Program-made: the position numbers and the translations under genes
Assembly (NCBI RefSeq): GCF_027596085.1
Contig: NC_072456.1
Location: 23,110,718-23,174,717 of the forward strand
Direction of reading: 5' to 3'
Length of the DNA stretch: 64,000 nucleotides
Source: Anoplopoma fimbria
Taxonomy: Eukaryota; Chordata; Actinopteri; Perciformes; Anoplopomatidae
Notes under the pieces: generated by a model
Databases searched by the model: none
What the model was told of the DNA's origin: nothing
What the model saw: only the letters and a program-made list of their open reading frames with translations
Part shown: piece after piece, positions 33,394 through 46,463 of the stretch
Numbering within the stretch: position 1 is the stretch's first letter
Layout of the letters: the number at the start of each line of letters is the position of its first letter

Positions 33394-36300
33394 AAATGTT
33401 TAAAGATTTCCTAAATTATCTGAAATGTCGTTCAACGATAACAGTTTGGCTGATTAAAAAGTCTGATAAGCCTCAATAAATGATACATGACGTAACTTTT
33501 TATGAAATCAAAGTATTTCCGAGAAATCCATAGAACGTCATCTGTTGCAGTATAAACTATCAGACGGGAGTGTGGGCTGTTGTGTCAGTGTAATGATCAA
33601 GTGTCAGGAGTTTAATTCCATGCACATGTGGGAAATTGAAAGACTTGCCGAAATCATGTTTGAGGCAGATATATTCTGATGGAGTGATGGATCTGATATC
33701 TATTAGTTTCAGCTGTGGTTCTGAGCTGTTTACAATCCAGTGGCGCGATCCAGAGAGTGGGTGGTCTCTGAAAAATTTCAGATCTAAATGTTGGCTGTTA
33801 ACTTACTGGAAGTAGTACGGCAAAACCTGGCGGAAATGATACCATGTGGACATCGTTGAGAGAGAGAAGCTTGACATATCAGAGGAGGATGATTATGCAT
33901 CCCTGAAATGTCAGCGTGGGTGTCACATTGTGTGTTTGTAGGGGTATAAACAACTCAGCCAGAGGTTGCGTGACGTAATGTGTGTGACTGATCCGTTGCT
34001 CATAACAGGTGAGATGCACCCATAATCACAAACTGAAAGTACAGACGAGCACACACGCACAAGAAGCTGTGCTCCGGTGGAATCGAGACCGACCCCTTGT
34101 CGGCCGCACCACCACAAACCATAACATGTAGAGAAAAGAATGAAATATGGAGAGAAATGGGTAGAGGATTCCTGTGGTCTGTTAAGTGTAATTAGGATAG
34201 CTCTGAAATGGCTCTTAGGTTTATTCTGTGATTATGTCATTACCACTGCTGGTGTCACATCCGACACCAGTCAGAGGGCCAAGTGGTAATGGTACACAGG
34301 TGTGTGTTACACAGTCATAATGACAGCAGCAACTGGGATTTGCCTTGTAACCGACTGGATGGTTCATGTATGTATCAAAAGTGCTGTCTCAACTTTGTTT
34401 TTTCAATCGTGTATTTACCCGCATGAGACCACAGCCATTTCCAACAATGTGCGGCAAGTGCTTTATTTTAGTGGGTGTTCACTGCAAATTCCTGTGGGGT
34501 TGCCACTTTTTAAACTATGGCCAGAACCACGGGTTCGGTGAGTTGATTGTGTGGGTCACAGAAGAATTTATAGATGGCTCGCACTCATAAAGGTTTGGGA
34601 ATAATGGGCCTATATGTTCAACATCAATCTTACAAAATGAGGTGTATATTAGGCAGTTCAAAGTTTAAATCCGGAACAGTTCTATGTATTAATCCAAAAG
34701 ATGAGAAACGAAACTGGCACGAGAGGCCTCGGACAGAAGTCGTCCTCCCTCACTGACGTCATCTCTGAATGCCTGCTGACTCAATCTGATTCATGTTTGT
34801 GTGGGTCTTTGAATCATCCATCGTTGATGATTTAAACACACAATGCACAGAAAACACAAATACTTGCGTGCGTGGGCACAGAAACAGCCCCTCGGTGGCA
34901 TTTGTTATTTGCCCTGTTCGAACTAACAAAACATCTAATTCCATTCCCAGTGTAATAAAAGGGTACTTGGACGGGAATATAAACATCTCACTAAAGTCGA
35001 ACCAGATGCTGCTGCATGGCGGAGCGCAGGATTCAGGGGAAGTAGAGGGAAAGACAGAAAAACAAGGGAGGTGATTTTATACAGGGTAGTGAGTCAGTAC
35101 CGGGGCCTCAGCACTACGAAACTACTCATTCTTTGCCCTCCATCCCCCTGATCCACCCTCCTAAGCAGGAGGATATCATTGAGGAGACAGGGGAGAAAAG
35201 CTGCCCGGCCTGGATTTGATTCTCAGCTGGCTCTCCCATGAGGCGACTCAGACACTGCACGCACAGTAGAGGAGGTCTAACCAATGTACGCATGAGCTGA
35301 GCGCCTGACCCACCACCCTAAACTTCATCGTGAGAGGAAAGCTGTCAAGTTCCCTTTAGGGTGCAAGTATGATCTCATTTGGCTGAAACTGGCTGTGATA
35401 AATACTGTGACACAGGTTGGAAAAGTCAAAATGTTGTACAATGTCCGACACAGTTGTAGAATACTCATTGTATCATTGTTATAACACAGTGCAGACGATG
35501 TACTGAGGTGAAGCAGGTTGCAAAGCCAGAAGTGGGTTTCCGTTTCCAAAGTTAAAAAAGAAAGAGGACACGTTGTGACAGTTATTAAACTTTATGTTGG
35601 TTTTGAAATGGCAGTACAAAAATACAAAAATATGTTGATGCATTTATCATTTCACAGTAGGTACACAGGTAGGTGCACATGAGACTGTTATTTACAGGAG
35701 AGTCATTGAGATGTTCCATAATAAGGGAATTACATAAGACATCTGCTTTGAGTCTAAAGATTTAATTGGATCATTTGGCCATTTGAAGTTGGCTATTTAA
35801 GTCAGACCGGCAGGTGAACAGATCAACTCGTCTCTTGCAGTGTAATCAGGAATGTTCAATTGGCCTTAATTGCGGTCCGTGCTCAGACAAATTAAATTTT
35901 CCTTTCAGTCAGACAATGGTGATTACATTTGTCTGTCCAGTAAGTTCTTAGAAAGATTCAAATCAGATTAAAGCAGCAAAACGGCAAAACAGCAACGGAA
36001 TGAAACATGCACGAACCGTCAAAAACGCATTTACAAAACGGAGTCAAGCTCTCTAGAGAGGAGGTCGTGTGAGACTCCTAACACAACCAGACTGTTAATT
36101 GTAGTCATCAGCAAGTGGCAGAGATTTTGGGTTCAGCATCCAGAGTAAACATGTAAGGGGGGAGGGAGGGAGGAAAGGAGGGAGACTATACAGGTTTGTT
36201 TAGGCTGAGCCCGTCCTCACCGCCACACAAAAGCTTAAGTACAGACAGAACAACTGTAGCTGTCCTGTTCTTGTTGGTGGTGAACTGAAACCACGTTGGC

Positions 36301-36914
36301 AGAATATAAAGTGGTATCAACTTTCCAAACACACAAGAGAGGCTTGTGGGGGGAAACTGTTTGTTTGTGGGCAATGTTAAAAATGTAAAACAGCTGTAAA
36401 ATGCCAATACCGGTCAGCGCTATTGTACATACACAATAAACATAAAAAACACAATAAATACATTTTATGCATCAGCTTTCCCAAGGATATATGGATTTGT
36501 TACTAGGATGAAAACATAAATAGAGTTTGATACCTTCTCCAATAAATAGCAGTGGTATTCTATTTACAATATGCACACATCTCCCAAAGAGCCAATGAGA
36601 TACTTCTGTCTCAAGACACACACATGTTCATCTGCCTCAATTTCCCAAACTAACACAAGATTAACGCAAATTGCTCGCAGGGGTTTTAGTAGCTCTTTTT
36701 TAAAGCAATTACACTATTTTATGTCTTCCAACAAAGATCTCTTCTAAATGTATCGCCATTCTGTGTACAAAGGGGAGGGGGAGTGATTGTCCAAATAAAA
36801 AAAAAAACACAATAAAAAGAGGTCATGATGGGAAGCTAGTGGTGTGACACTTGGAAATGTTTGTTGATCCGGCTCGTCTCTCGGAAACAAGGAACTGCGT
36901 CAGGAGTTCTCCAC

Positions 36915-36967
36915 CTAGACTGCATTTTCCTCGCTGCCCTCGAAATCTTGTGGTTTCCGAGGGGGAC
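36915..36967 (-). CDS. fstl3: fstl3 exon 5: acidic C-terminal tail
   Basis: After TCTGCAG it encodes [16 protein letters not shown] and a stop at 36915-36917, comparable to the acidic ESAEEEENFV end in human. The 3' UTR continues leftward; no clear minus-strand AATAAA was found nearby. Confidence 0.9.
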
Positions 36968-39900
36968 CTGCAGACAAAAAGAGAGAGTCAAGATGTGCTA
37001 GCATGGAAAGCGGTAGAATCCTCATTGTTACAGTCAAGTATTAGGAAAAAGAGAAGGTGACAAGGCGTGTTTTTTTTTTGTGGCCTTACTGTTGCAGTGG
37101 CCGAAGAAGCGGACCCCTATGGAGTGGCCGAGGAAGCAGGTGGCCCGGCGGAGGTGGCAGGCGCTGGGGTAGGTGATGTTGTCGTTGCCGCAGATTGCCT
37201 GCTCAGACGGCATGGGGATCGGGCACGGAGTTGTGCGGCACATGACACAGTGGGCGCTGTTGGTCTGGTCGGTCACGCAGGTGTGCGTACCAGGACACAC
37301 CACGTTGGAGCAGGACTCTGTGGGACGCACAATGGAAAAAGAAGAATAAAAAGTGTGATTTTTTTTATTTTAATTTTGTGCAGAACGGCATCAACTAGAT
37401 AAACTTGTTCTTACTCTTGCAGTCTCCTTGGTACATGACCTCCAGGTCCGGGTGGCCCATGCAGCGGGCCATCAGCACAGAACACTCATCCTTGTATGAC
37501 CTCCCGTCGCTGCCGCACACAGCGTGCTTCCGGGTAATGTGAGAGCAGTCTGGAGAGCACACACACTGGGGCCTTCCTGTCTTCATTTTGCAAACCTTCC
37601 CAGGGCTGCATATCACTCCGTCGCAAGTCTCTACAAAAGCACAGCGAGCAGGTTTTTTTCATATGTGCTCCAGCAACTGCACCGTGTCAGTGTAATGTTA
37701 CTGTATTAACAAGTCTGCAGACATCAGGTGATCTGCAGGCATTCTCATACAAAAACAAGCCAGAGATCTGGGGGTTTTTCCCAGACCATAACACAATTTT
37801 CACCCCGCACAATATTTACAATAACCACATCTCTTTATTGACCGTTACACACTGGGGGTGGCTCGCCCGGTGGAATGCAGGGCTGGCGTGTTTTCATAAC
37901 AGATCTATGTGTACGGCTGCACACAGACTGGGCTAAGCTCCTGCAGAGGGACGGAGGGGCTCTGAGGTAGACGGAGTTCAAATAGCTGTCAAGAGACGTT
38001 TACGGGCTGAGAAATGAGGAAGCCGCGGGCTCCACCGACACCCCATAATGTCAGAGCACAGGGGGGACTGTAATCCTACACAGTGCAGAGTCAACATTAG
38101 ACAATGCACACAGGTTTCTTCCCAGGACCTTTAGAGGTGATGTCTGATGGGCTCGGGGTCCTGAGGAGGAACTTATTTCCTGTCTCTACCACCACTTCAA
38201 TATCCTGTTTGATCACAGAGTTGTGTTTTTTTTTTTTATATCTCTTACTCTCCTGGTCTAACTTTTGGTTGATTTCCATCTTTCATTCTGTCTCTTACTG
38301 CACATTCTCTCTCTTATCTCCTCTGCGTCTCCAAATAACGTTTTGTTGTCTGTGAACAAACTGTTGACAAGCCACTGTTAAACTTTCACTGATGTGACAT
38401 TCATGTCCCACGTTTTTTCCTCCCACAGAATTCCAAATGATCAAGATAGTGTAGAACATTATGAGTCCCAGACGTCTGGGCACGTGGCAAGCATTTGTTC
38501 CAGCCTGCTGGAATGCATTTTCTTATTTTGCTCATGGAAGCAAACAGGGCTCCTTTTCTTTTAAACTAGCTTTAGAAAAAGGAAGGAGGGATGTAGGAGG
38601 AGGTTGTGATTCACCCAACTTCATTAATTTTCCATGTGAAAGTTGTTTACCTTTATGTAAAGTTTTTTCTTAACAAAGCTGCAGGCTACCTTTAATAAAC
38701 ACAACCCACATCTCTGTGTCTCTAAGCCGTGTGATGAGGCCACAAAAATAAAATTGGGATCTGTGGTCCGGCGTGCTCTTCTGCCAGAGGCTAGATTGTT
38801 ACTGGACCTTATCAGCATGGAGATATCCACATTTTTGGACTATGATTACTTTATTGCGAGTGCTGCTTATGTGAACAGAATGTATTTGCAAGTGAACCTG
38901 AATGAACCTTTGCAGAGATTCCAGGAGGGGAGGCTTTTCGGGACAGCCGGGTGGAGTTAAGTGGAACGATCCACGTCTGCATTTTGTTAGGACGCTTCAC
39001 CGGGAGCTCATTGTGTAAATATGTTGATTTAAAATTGCTGTGGAGTTATTTAGTGTGACAGAGGAGCCAACTTCTGTTTTAAGTCTGCAAATGATATCAA
39101 AGCAGAACTCCCAGTACTTACCATAAAACTATACCACTGACAGAAGCATAGAGTCCTAATGTTTACTCACAATGTTACTGTAAAGAATTTAAATGTGGGT
39201 TTAGAGCAGTTAATTATAACATTTACCTTTCGGGTTACATGCGATGACTAATACGTTGCCCCGCAGCAGTGACTAACCAAAGCAATACGGGTTAGTAATT
39301 GATTCCTTCTACTTGGCAGACTCAACAAATATGTTTTTTTTTTTTTTTTTAAAAGGTCCGTTTGTTTACCTTTGCATGGTTTACAGGACACGATTCCCAG
39401 GAAGCCCAGCAGGCTGACCTCATTCATGGGCATGCTGGTGTTGGACCAGGCTGTGTCCAGGCGGCCGCCGGCACAGCACTCCTCCCGGGTCACCCCTCTC
39501 ATCAGCACCATGTCACACCTTTGGTCCTGACTCTGCTGCAGCCAGCACATCCCAGCTGGAGATAGAACAACATGAGTTACTCTTAACACATGTAAACTTC
39601 TGTGTAAACACATTACAAGTGTATGACATCATTCAGAGTTACTTTCAAATGGACATCTTCTAGTCAAAGTCCATTAAATTAATAATAATGGTTAATATAT
39701 AGCAGCTGTCTGCCAGGATGTCTTAACCAGTATTGATTGTGTATTTATTACTTAATAAGTATATATACAAAGAATAGATAACATCTCTACTGCAGTATTT
39801 TTTTCAAAGGGCAGATAAAAGTACATAAATATGAGTTCTGGTAAAAGTACCTCATCATAATGATAACTCTAAGAGGATTCATTATTTTAAAAGTACTTTG

Positions 39901-40002
39901 GTTCAATACAAAAATCGAAAAAGTCCACTCACCGCTGGCAGGATTCTTCCCAATCTGATACAAAGTGAGCATTACCCCAAAAACAGGAATGAAAAAGATC
40001 AT
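36915..40002 (-). CDS. fstl3: Follistatin-like 3, complete gene, five exons
   Basis: Joined minus-strand exons: 39933-40002, 39370-39555, 37415-37630, 37090-37317, 36915-36967 (753 nt, 250 aa; human 263 aa). FSTL3 is a secreted glycoprotein that binds and neutralises activins, myostatin and related TGF-beta ligands. The order is a signal peptide, an N-terminal domain (CWLQQ.., EECC, TAWSN.., [14 protein letters not shown]), and two follistatin/Kazal domains at about 87-157 and 158-233. A short acidic tail FEGSEENAV follows. It has two follistatin domains, where follistatin has three, plus [20 protein letters not shown] and [12 protein letters not shown], which match FSTL3. Every join keeps frame, all in phase 1. 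Its place beside rnf126 and bsg matches human 19p13.3. Confidence 0.95.
37090..37317 (-). CDS. fstl3: fstl3 exon 4: second follistatin domain
   Basis: It encodes residues 159-233: [14 protein letters not shown].., [50 protein letters not shown]. It is cysteine-rich with a Kazal-type core. The acceptor is CCCACAG and the donor GTAAGG. Confidence 0.96.
37415..37630 (-). CDS. fstl3: fstl3 exon 3: first follistatin domain
   Basis: It encodes residues 87-157: [15 protein letters not shown].., [10 protein letters not shown].., [32 protein letters not shown]. Human FSTL3 has VCGSDGATYRDEC and GHPDLSVMYRG here. The acceptor is TTTTGTAG and the donor GTAAGAAC. Confidence 0.96.
39370..39555 (-). CDS. 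fstl3: fstl3 exon 2: N-terminal ligand-binding domain
   Basis: It encodes residues 25-85: [38 protein letters not shown] and [14 protein letters not shown]. An N-glycosylation sequon (NTS) is present. Human has GVCWLQQ, VTRAECCASG.IDTAWSN and LLGFLGLVHCLPCK. The acceptor is TCTCCAG and the donor GTAAAC. Confidence 0.96.
39933..40002 (-). CDS. fstl3: fstl3 exon 1: signal peptide
   Basis: It encodes [23 protein letters not shown] plus one base. The hydrophobic start is a plausible signal peptide, and NPAS before the CWLQQ exon parallels NPAPG in human. The donor is GTGAGT. The ATG is preceded by TTCACA; the in-frame upstream codons contain no ATG near it. Confidence 0.85.
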
Positions 40003-40159
40003 TGTGAACTCTAGTTGGTACAAAAGCTTCTATTTTTTTCTCTGAAAGCTTTTCTTTGCAAATATCAGCAAAGAGCAGTGATGTTCCTCCGGCAAACCGA
40101 GTGGGTCACTCTGACAACTGTGGAAGTAGCTCTCCCTCTTATGTGAATGAATGTGTTGT

Positions 40160-40215
40160 GGATAAGTGATGTCGTTCCCCCTCTGTATAAATATTTAGCC
40201 CAGATGGAATTATGC
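40160..40215 (-). promoter_or_regulatory. fstl3: Possible fstl3 promoter with TATTTATA element
   Basis: On the minus strand GGGCTAAATATTTATACAG lies about 190 nt upstream of the fstl3 start codon, a reasonable TATA-like position for a short 5' UTR. This rests on motif and distance only. Confidence 0.3.
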
Positions 40216-42173
40216 TGCTGGGATGGGCGATCCTCTCAGCCAGTAATAAGCCAGGGCAGGACACAGTTTGACTCTGACTCAATTTCCAGAGTCGGGAAAT
40301 GATCCATGCCCTCCAGCGCCAGACGCTGGGCACTTACATGACCTCACTAAACATTTTCACACCATTTTAAACTCATTAAGGGCTAATTAGGTCCTAGAAA
40401 AGTGAGTGCTAGTGGATTTTAGATTAGCTTTTTAATTATTCAACTTTTTTTTTTCATACATGATTGAATAGACTGATTGAATTAGCTGCTCAGGTATTTG
40501 GGAAAATACTTTATTGCATAACAACCTCTGCTTCTGACCCTAAAGTAAGCAGTTTTTTTAATTGGCCCAGAGGATGTTTTGCTCATTTTTCTCTTTAATT
40601 TGACACAACTCAGAGGAATTAATTATCATATGATGTTTAAGCTGATAGTTTTCTGTCCATAAAGCTGCTATGTGTCACTTTTGGAGGGAAAAGTAGCCGT
40701 TATAAATTATTTCTCATCTCAATATATGACTTTTGTAGCCATGTGAGCCAGCATTGACCCTAAATTGTGCTTCTTTGTTGTAAAAATACTGACGAAAGGA
40801 GGTGCCACCGCATCAAAGTGGTTACTAACTTTTGGCCTTATTGTGCTAAATTGAATTAATATCAAGAAGCAAAAAATATTCGTGGCAACAGCCCTTGGAT
40901 AAGTAAAGTCGTCTGCCTCTCCAACGTCGCCATGCCTCATTTAGTTGACTGTCTGGGTTTGTCAATGCTGATATTTCACTCTACAGCTGCGGTTAGACGG
41001 ATACTGAGAGATGAGGGGGTGAAGGTGCTCTGCCCTTGAGCAATGTATCAAGCTCAATAAACACGACAACATTGGGGCTTATCAAGAACATTCATGTCGC
41101 CTCATTTTTAGTCGATGATCAGACTCAGACAACCACAGCGAGCGAGACTGAAAACATATTGTGGAATATTGTGGATATATATACATAGAATCTGTGGACC
41201 AGACACCATCAAATCTTTAAAAAAACAACACTCAGGTAACTAAAGGTTAATCTGCATTAGCATCATGTTTGATAAGAACATCTGCTCCTCTCCTCTCTCC
41301 TCCTGCACTCGTTCACCTCCTGACACCGAGAGGTACTTGCACTAATGCCAAAGTAATGAAAGTCTGCCCATCTGTCTGTCACCAGTTTCTGTTTTTTTAT
41401 GTTCCTGTTTGATCGTTGCAGGAGGAGAAATGAAGGTAGCATATGTTGTAGTATCGGAGTCGTTGTGAATGATGTTGCCTTCTTTCAGCCAAGATCCCCA
41501 GGGTACCGAAGGAATGCCGCCTGACCTAGGAGGGGAGGGAAGACGAAAAAGAGAGCGGCGAAGCGATGTCTGTGGGTGGCCTGCCTCTTCACCGGGTCTC
41601 TGCTGATCCACTCAGCCCCTCATATGGTTTGGATCATCACTGCAGAGCCATACAAACGAATACAGCATGCTGGGGACTTTGTGAGCCCCCTATAATGTAT
41701 GATTTTTATTAGAACGCAGCTAGCTGTGTCCCGTCTTCGAGAAATATTGGTTTCTTTTATGTGGCCGGGCTCTGAGGGGTAGCATGGAATTGAAGAAGAC
41801 TTGTGGTGAACTGTGTCTAATGTGAAATAGAGAGAGTGCTTCTCCACGGGGCAGGTGTGGAGCTCAGTTTGTCATACTGTACATTTAGTTTCCTGTTAAA
41901 AACAGAAAAGGCAGAAAAACGCCACTGCCATCTAGTGGAGGAAGTTTGCAGGCTGAAAAGCAAAGATGGGTTTGTCAGTTCTCATACACATTTAAAGTTC
42001 CAACTCATGACTAGAGTTTAGAAAGAAGACAAATATGAAACAGAAAAATGCAGACTGAAATATATATGTCTACAATCTAAAATGCAATACAACATGGAAC
42101 TGCACACACTAATGCCAAAGTATTAATTCTGTCCGTCACTATAACTTTTATTTAATCATGTCTTTGACATTAA

Positions 42174-42816
42174 AGAGGGACTGCACGCTTTTATTTATTT
42201 TTTCAGATATATCAAATATATAAATAACTTACTAACTAATGAGTGTTGGTTAACCAAGTAGGTCCTGCCAGAGATAAAAAGCCAGAAAGTAATCAATTGT
42301 ATTTCTTAAACCTACAACGAGGAACTTCTCTTTGTGTTGATTTTGGCGACCCCTGTGGACAAAAGTGGTATTGTTTGAAAACACCAGATTACCTTTAGAA
42401 AACCTCTCATTTTACTGCAGCAGGTTCTGATAGTCTTACCAGCTCAGTCCTGGTTCTGGTTCTCCCATGACTCCCCTACCCTCCAGAAGGCCCAGCAAAA
42501 CAACCTGGGTCTCCAGCAGCGTGGTGTCGGTGTCAACTCCCAGCGGAGTAGCGAGGAGAAGCTCTGCTCCTGGCCGAAGGAGGAGACAGATCTCCACTAC
42601 CTGCAACTGCAGGTTGACGGCGGCAGCGAATCCGGATCTGGGTCTGTCCGCTGCAGGCTGGTGGCCACCAGAGGCCCTGCAGGAATCTGAGCTGAAGGAG
42701 TATGTGACTAACGTGCATGCCGCAAATAAGTTCTTCTATCGCGTCAACTCTTACCCTACGACAGTTGCAACCTGCCAAAAACCACTAGATGCCCCTTAAA
42801 CTTACACACTGTTCCT
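42174..42816. mobile_element. Possible TTAA-flanked repeat with an unidentified open segment
   Basis: TTAA at 42170-42173 and 42817-42820 flank weakly similar inverted ends (AGAGGGACTGCAC, AGGAACAGTGTG). It contains TTTTGGCGACCCCTGTGGAC, a string common in fish repeats. An open stretch from about 42396 to 42687 is unrelated to any family I know. The classification is tentative. Confidence 0.25.
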
Positions 42817-43759
42817 TTAAGAATAACTATATAGAAATAGCCAATCTTCTCGCTAATGGTCTTGTGTGCTTATATCGGTCTTATAAAATCTCCAGTATTA
42901 AAAAGAGAGTTAAAAGCTCCTTGTAGTAACTTTAATGGAAGTTTGTCATGTTTGTGTTCAACCAGTAATCAAAACAGTGAGCTAACGTAGATACATTAAT
43001 TACTGTTAGCTGCGAAATTATCTAGGTAGCTAGCTAAAACCCATGCTAGAACTGTGACAAATAGGGGTGGCTAACGGTAGTTTGGCTCCTAGCTAAATAA
43101 TGTTATGGCACAATGTAGCCTATTATTGGTGAACAATTGAGGTAAAATACCTAATTAGTTAATTATGCATTACTTAAATCATTTTGTGGGACAGTGTTTA
43201 AGAGACATGTGCCTTTAAACTTGACCACATGTAGCATCATAGTGATGAAGCTGCTGCATACTGCATTACAACTGCAATTAACCAAAATGACCACATGAGG
43301 GCTCCCCTTGTCCTTCGCTCAATCTTCCATCCTTCCTTCAGCCACTGTTTGCTCTGTCTGCAGCCTCCATAAATCAACATATGTCCCCACTTAATAAAAA
43401 AGCATTTAGCCTCTAAGTTGGGACATCAAAGCTGTCCTAAATGTTATTTATACTTGTGTTTTCCAAGATACATCTGTCATCCTCTAGAAACATAAGCGAT
43501 GTCTGTGCCATCCGCCTGCCCCGAGGAGTGACAGCTGCCATGTGGAGTTGTTACCACACGACCGTAAGACCTTGAGGATAAGTCAAGTTATTTTTTTCTG
43601 CTTTTGAGTCACAACGACAAGTTGATTCACTTCAAGGTGACACATTCTAGTTTTTCCTGTGGTCATGTATTGCTTCTATATTCTTTTTTTCTTGAAAAAC
43701 ATTCTTTTTCCCAATGAACGACATTATTTCTGTAGCTACTCTTTTGTATTGCTATAGAA

Positions 43760-44108
43760 CAGCGGTTCTCAACCTTTTTTCAGTGATGTACCCCCTGTGA
43801 AATATTTTTTCAGCCATGTACCCCCTAACAAGCGCAAAGCATTTTTGGTTGAAAGAAAAGATGTAATACACAGCGCTGTGCCATCAGTGTCTGATTTATT
43901 AAACTGTCAACACTGAAGATTGCATTGTTGCATTGAATTCAGTTCATGAACTTACAATTATATTTTATTGAATATTTATTAAATAACTATTTTTAAAGGA
44001 TTTTTGAATGGATGCTAATTTTAAATATATTTTAAAAAATCTCACGTACCCCCTGGAGTGCCTTCACGTAGCCCCAGGGGTACACGTACCCCCATTTGAG
44101 AACCACTG
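43760..44108. mobile_element. hAT-like non-autonomous transposon
   Basis: It starts CAGCGGTTCTCAACCTTTTT and ends ATTTGAGAACCACTG, its imperfect complement. Flanking 8-mers CTATAGAA (43752-43759) and CTATAAAA (44109-44116) match at 7 of 8. The interior repeats GTACCCCC several times. It is 349 bp with no coding capacity. Confidence 0.88.
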
Positions 44109-46463
44109 CTATAAAAGATAGAAACGCACCCAGCCCATTACAGTCCTCCCGCTGGCCCATCTTGAGTCGTAGTGCTGCTGAGTACGTCACATGGCCTAAG
44201 CAGCACTCAGCAGAGGTAATTGCTCCGTCTGACCCGGCCCGGCTGAAAGCAGCTGCATCATCCATCCACTCAATTTACTCTTAATGTGTGTTACTGATTG
44301 AACCGGCAACGAGGGTAGGAGAAGTGACGAGGCCGGATAGAATCCCCCCTCCCTCACCCCCACCCGTCTGTCCCTCTGCACACAACTTTCCTCCTCCACC
44401 CTCACCCTCCTCTTCCCTGCTTCCTTCCTGTGTTTAGCGTCGCCCATGTGAAGTCCCCTCCAGCGGTTCATTTAATTGGGAAGGTTAATGTCGATGCACG
44501 AGCCGCCCAGGCAAACCTTGTGACCCCACGCCACCCTTCCCCCCCCTCTCTTTGACCGTTTGTAACCAGAGCAGAGCACTGACGTGGTCGTGACTAAGGG
44601 TCTCCCTTGGGGTCAGAGTGGCTGTCACTTAGCTCCGTCTGCATGCTGCTCCGGATCTCTCTGCTCATCCCCCAATTCGCCTGGTATAACCCCCGGTGCT
44701 CACCTCCTCCTGCATTCATGAAGACTTGCACAAGCTCTCAAGTGTTTTTATTCAACTTGAATTTGACTTTCACGACCCTGGAGTCTCCAGATTTAAAACA
44801 CCTACGTCTACAATATGATAAAATCCACATTAGTATTGTCTATGGAAGGGTTTCTCAGTTGAAAGAGTATTAACATCCATCTATCCAACATATTGCACAA
44901 CTAATATAATTACTGTCACATGGGAAGATGAACGTTTCTAATTTGTCGTTTTCATGGCTGATGACTGGAACTGCCTCCGTCAATAGTTTTGCTATGCTCA
45001 TTATAATATTTGAAATGGTAATTTCCTTAACTGTGTTAAGTGGCGATGGACTGCTGAGTGCGGGAAATGCCCGGAAAAAGTTTCCAGTGAATCGAGTCCC
45101 ATGGCGTGTCATCAATTTTTTTTTACTGCTTATCAATAATTGGCACTATGTTTTCATTAAAGAATCAATGTGAACAGCATAAACGCTCAATTCAAAATGT
45201 CATGCGGTCTGTTTTTGTTAATTATTTCAGATAAATGTTCAATGATCTGCTGCTGAACACGGACAGAGAGATCAGGGTCATGTTTTACCTGCGTGATGCA
45301 GAAGTTAGCACTTGTGTAAGCAATAGTAATTGACTGTGGTTATGTTGATTGGTTATGTCCAGTAACTTTTCCTTGAATTAGAAGGAGAGAAAAGACAACC
45401 ACGTTACTCAGAGAATTGGACTGCAATTAAATTAAGCAAGCTTAAATATAAAATAGAAACTGAGTAAAGTAACAAACTCAACTTCTAGTTAGGTTTCCTG
45501 TCCAAAACAATTCATCCATAATGTACAATTAAACAGCGACAGGTCGGTTGAATGGTGCGTCGCTTTAAATGTCGTCATCGCTAGGCATTGTAGGACGGCA
45601 TTATTTAATTTCCTTTCTTAAAGGATGGTCCAGTGTATCCTAAAGCAGATAAGAAAGGAAGCATTGAAGCATCTTTCCTCAGTATTTAGAGAATTCAAAC
45701 CAGCTCTTATCATGGTTGCTTCTTAGATCATTCCGGGTCCTTTTACTCAGTTAGGAACCCTTTCTAAGAAAAAAAACACAAATAGACCACAGCTTTAGAG
45801 ATTTTCTAAATGGAACTCTATGTCTGATTCGTTATTCTGTGTGATAGAATACCAATTATCCTGTCTAAATTAATGCACACAGGATAGTTAGTTTAAAACT
45901 AACAAAATAATCAGTTTTGTCATCATTACTGTCTAAGTTTACCTCAAATTAATCAAATCAGAGACTCAAATGCAACATTTAATGATTTTATCTGATCAAA
46001 TCCTCTGTAAAGTTTCTAACATCGGTGGTAAATCCCGACTTTGTCCTGTTCACGGCTCTTCCGGCGCCATATTGGTCCACAAACCGTCTGTCTGATTACA
46101 ACTGATGTGCCAGCAACCATCTGCTGCCTTTAGACGTCAATCATGTTGCCTTATCCCGCCTTGAGAGCTCACTTACACAGACCGTGTTTGTCAGACCTCA
46201 TTTAAAGCTGCCACAGTTCGTTCTGCTAATTGGTATTCAGCTTGATGTGACTCACTTACAGGCAGACACTTCTTACTGTATTCATTTCCTGGAATGCTAG
46301 TACAGTCGCAGTGCAACGTTATGTAATGCGGCGAAGGAGAAAAAAAAGTCTAAAAAGTCAAACGCAGAAAGTGAATTAATTAGAAAAGAAGACTGACTCA
46401 CAGAATGAATTATACTTCATCAGATAGTTGCTCAACAATCAAGCAAACTTAACAGAAAGAAAT

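Noticed and set aside
36915..40002. Follistatin (fst) as an alternative to fstl3
   Set aside because: Only two follistatin domains are encoded and the second is followed directly by a short acidic tail, the FSTL3 layout.
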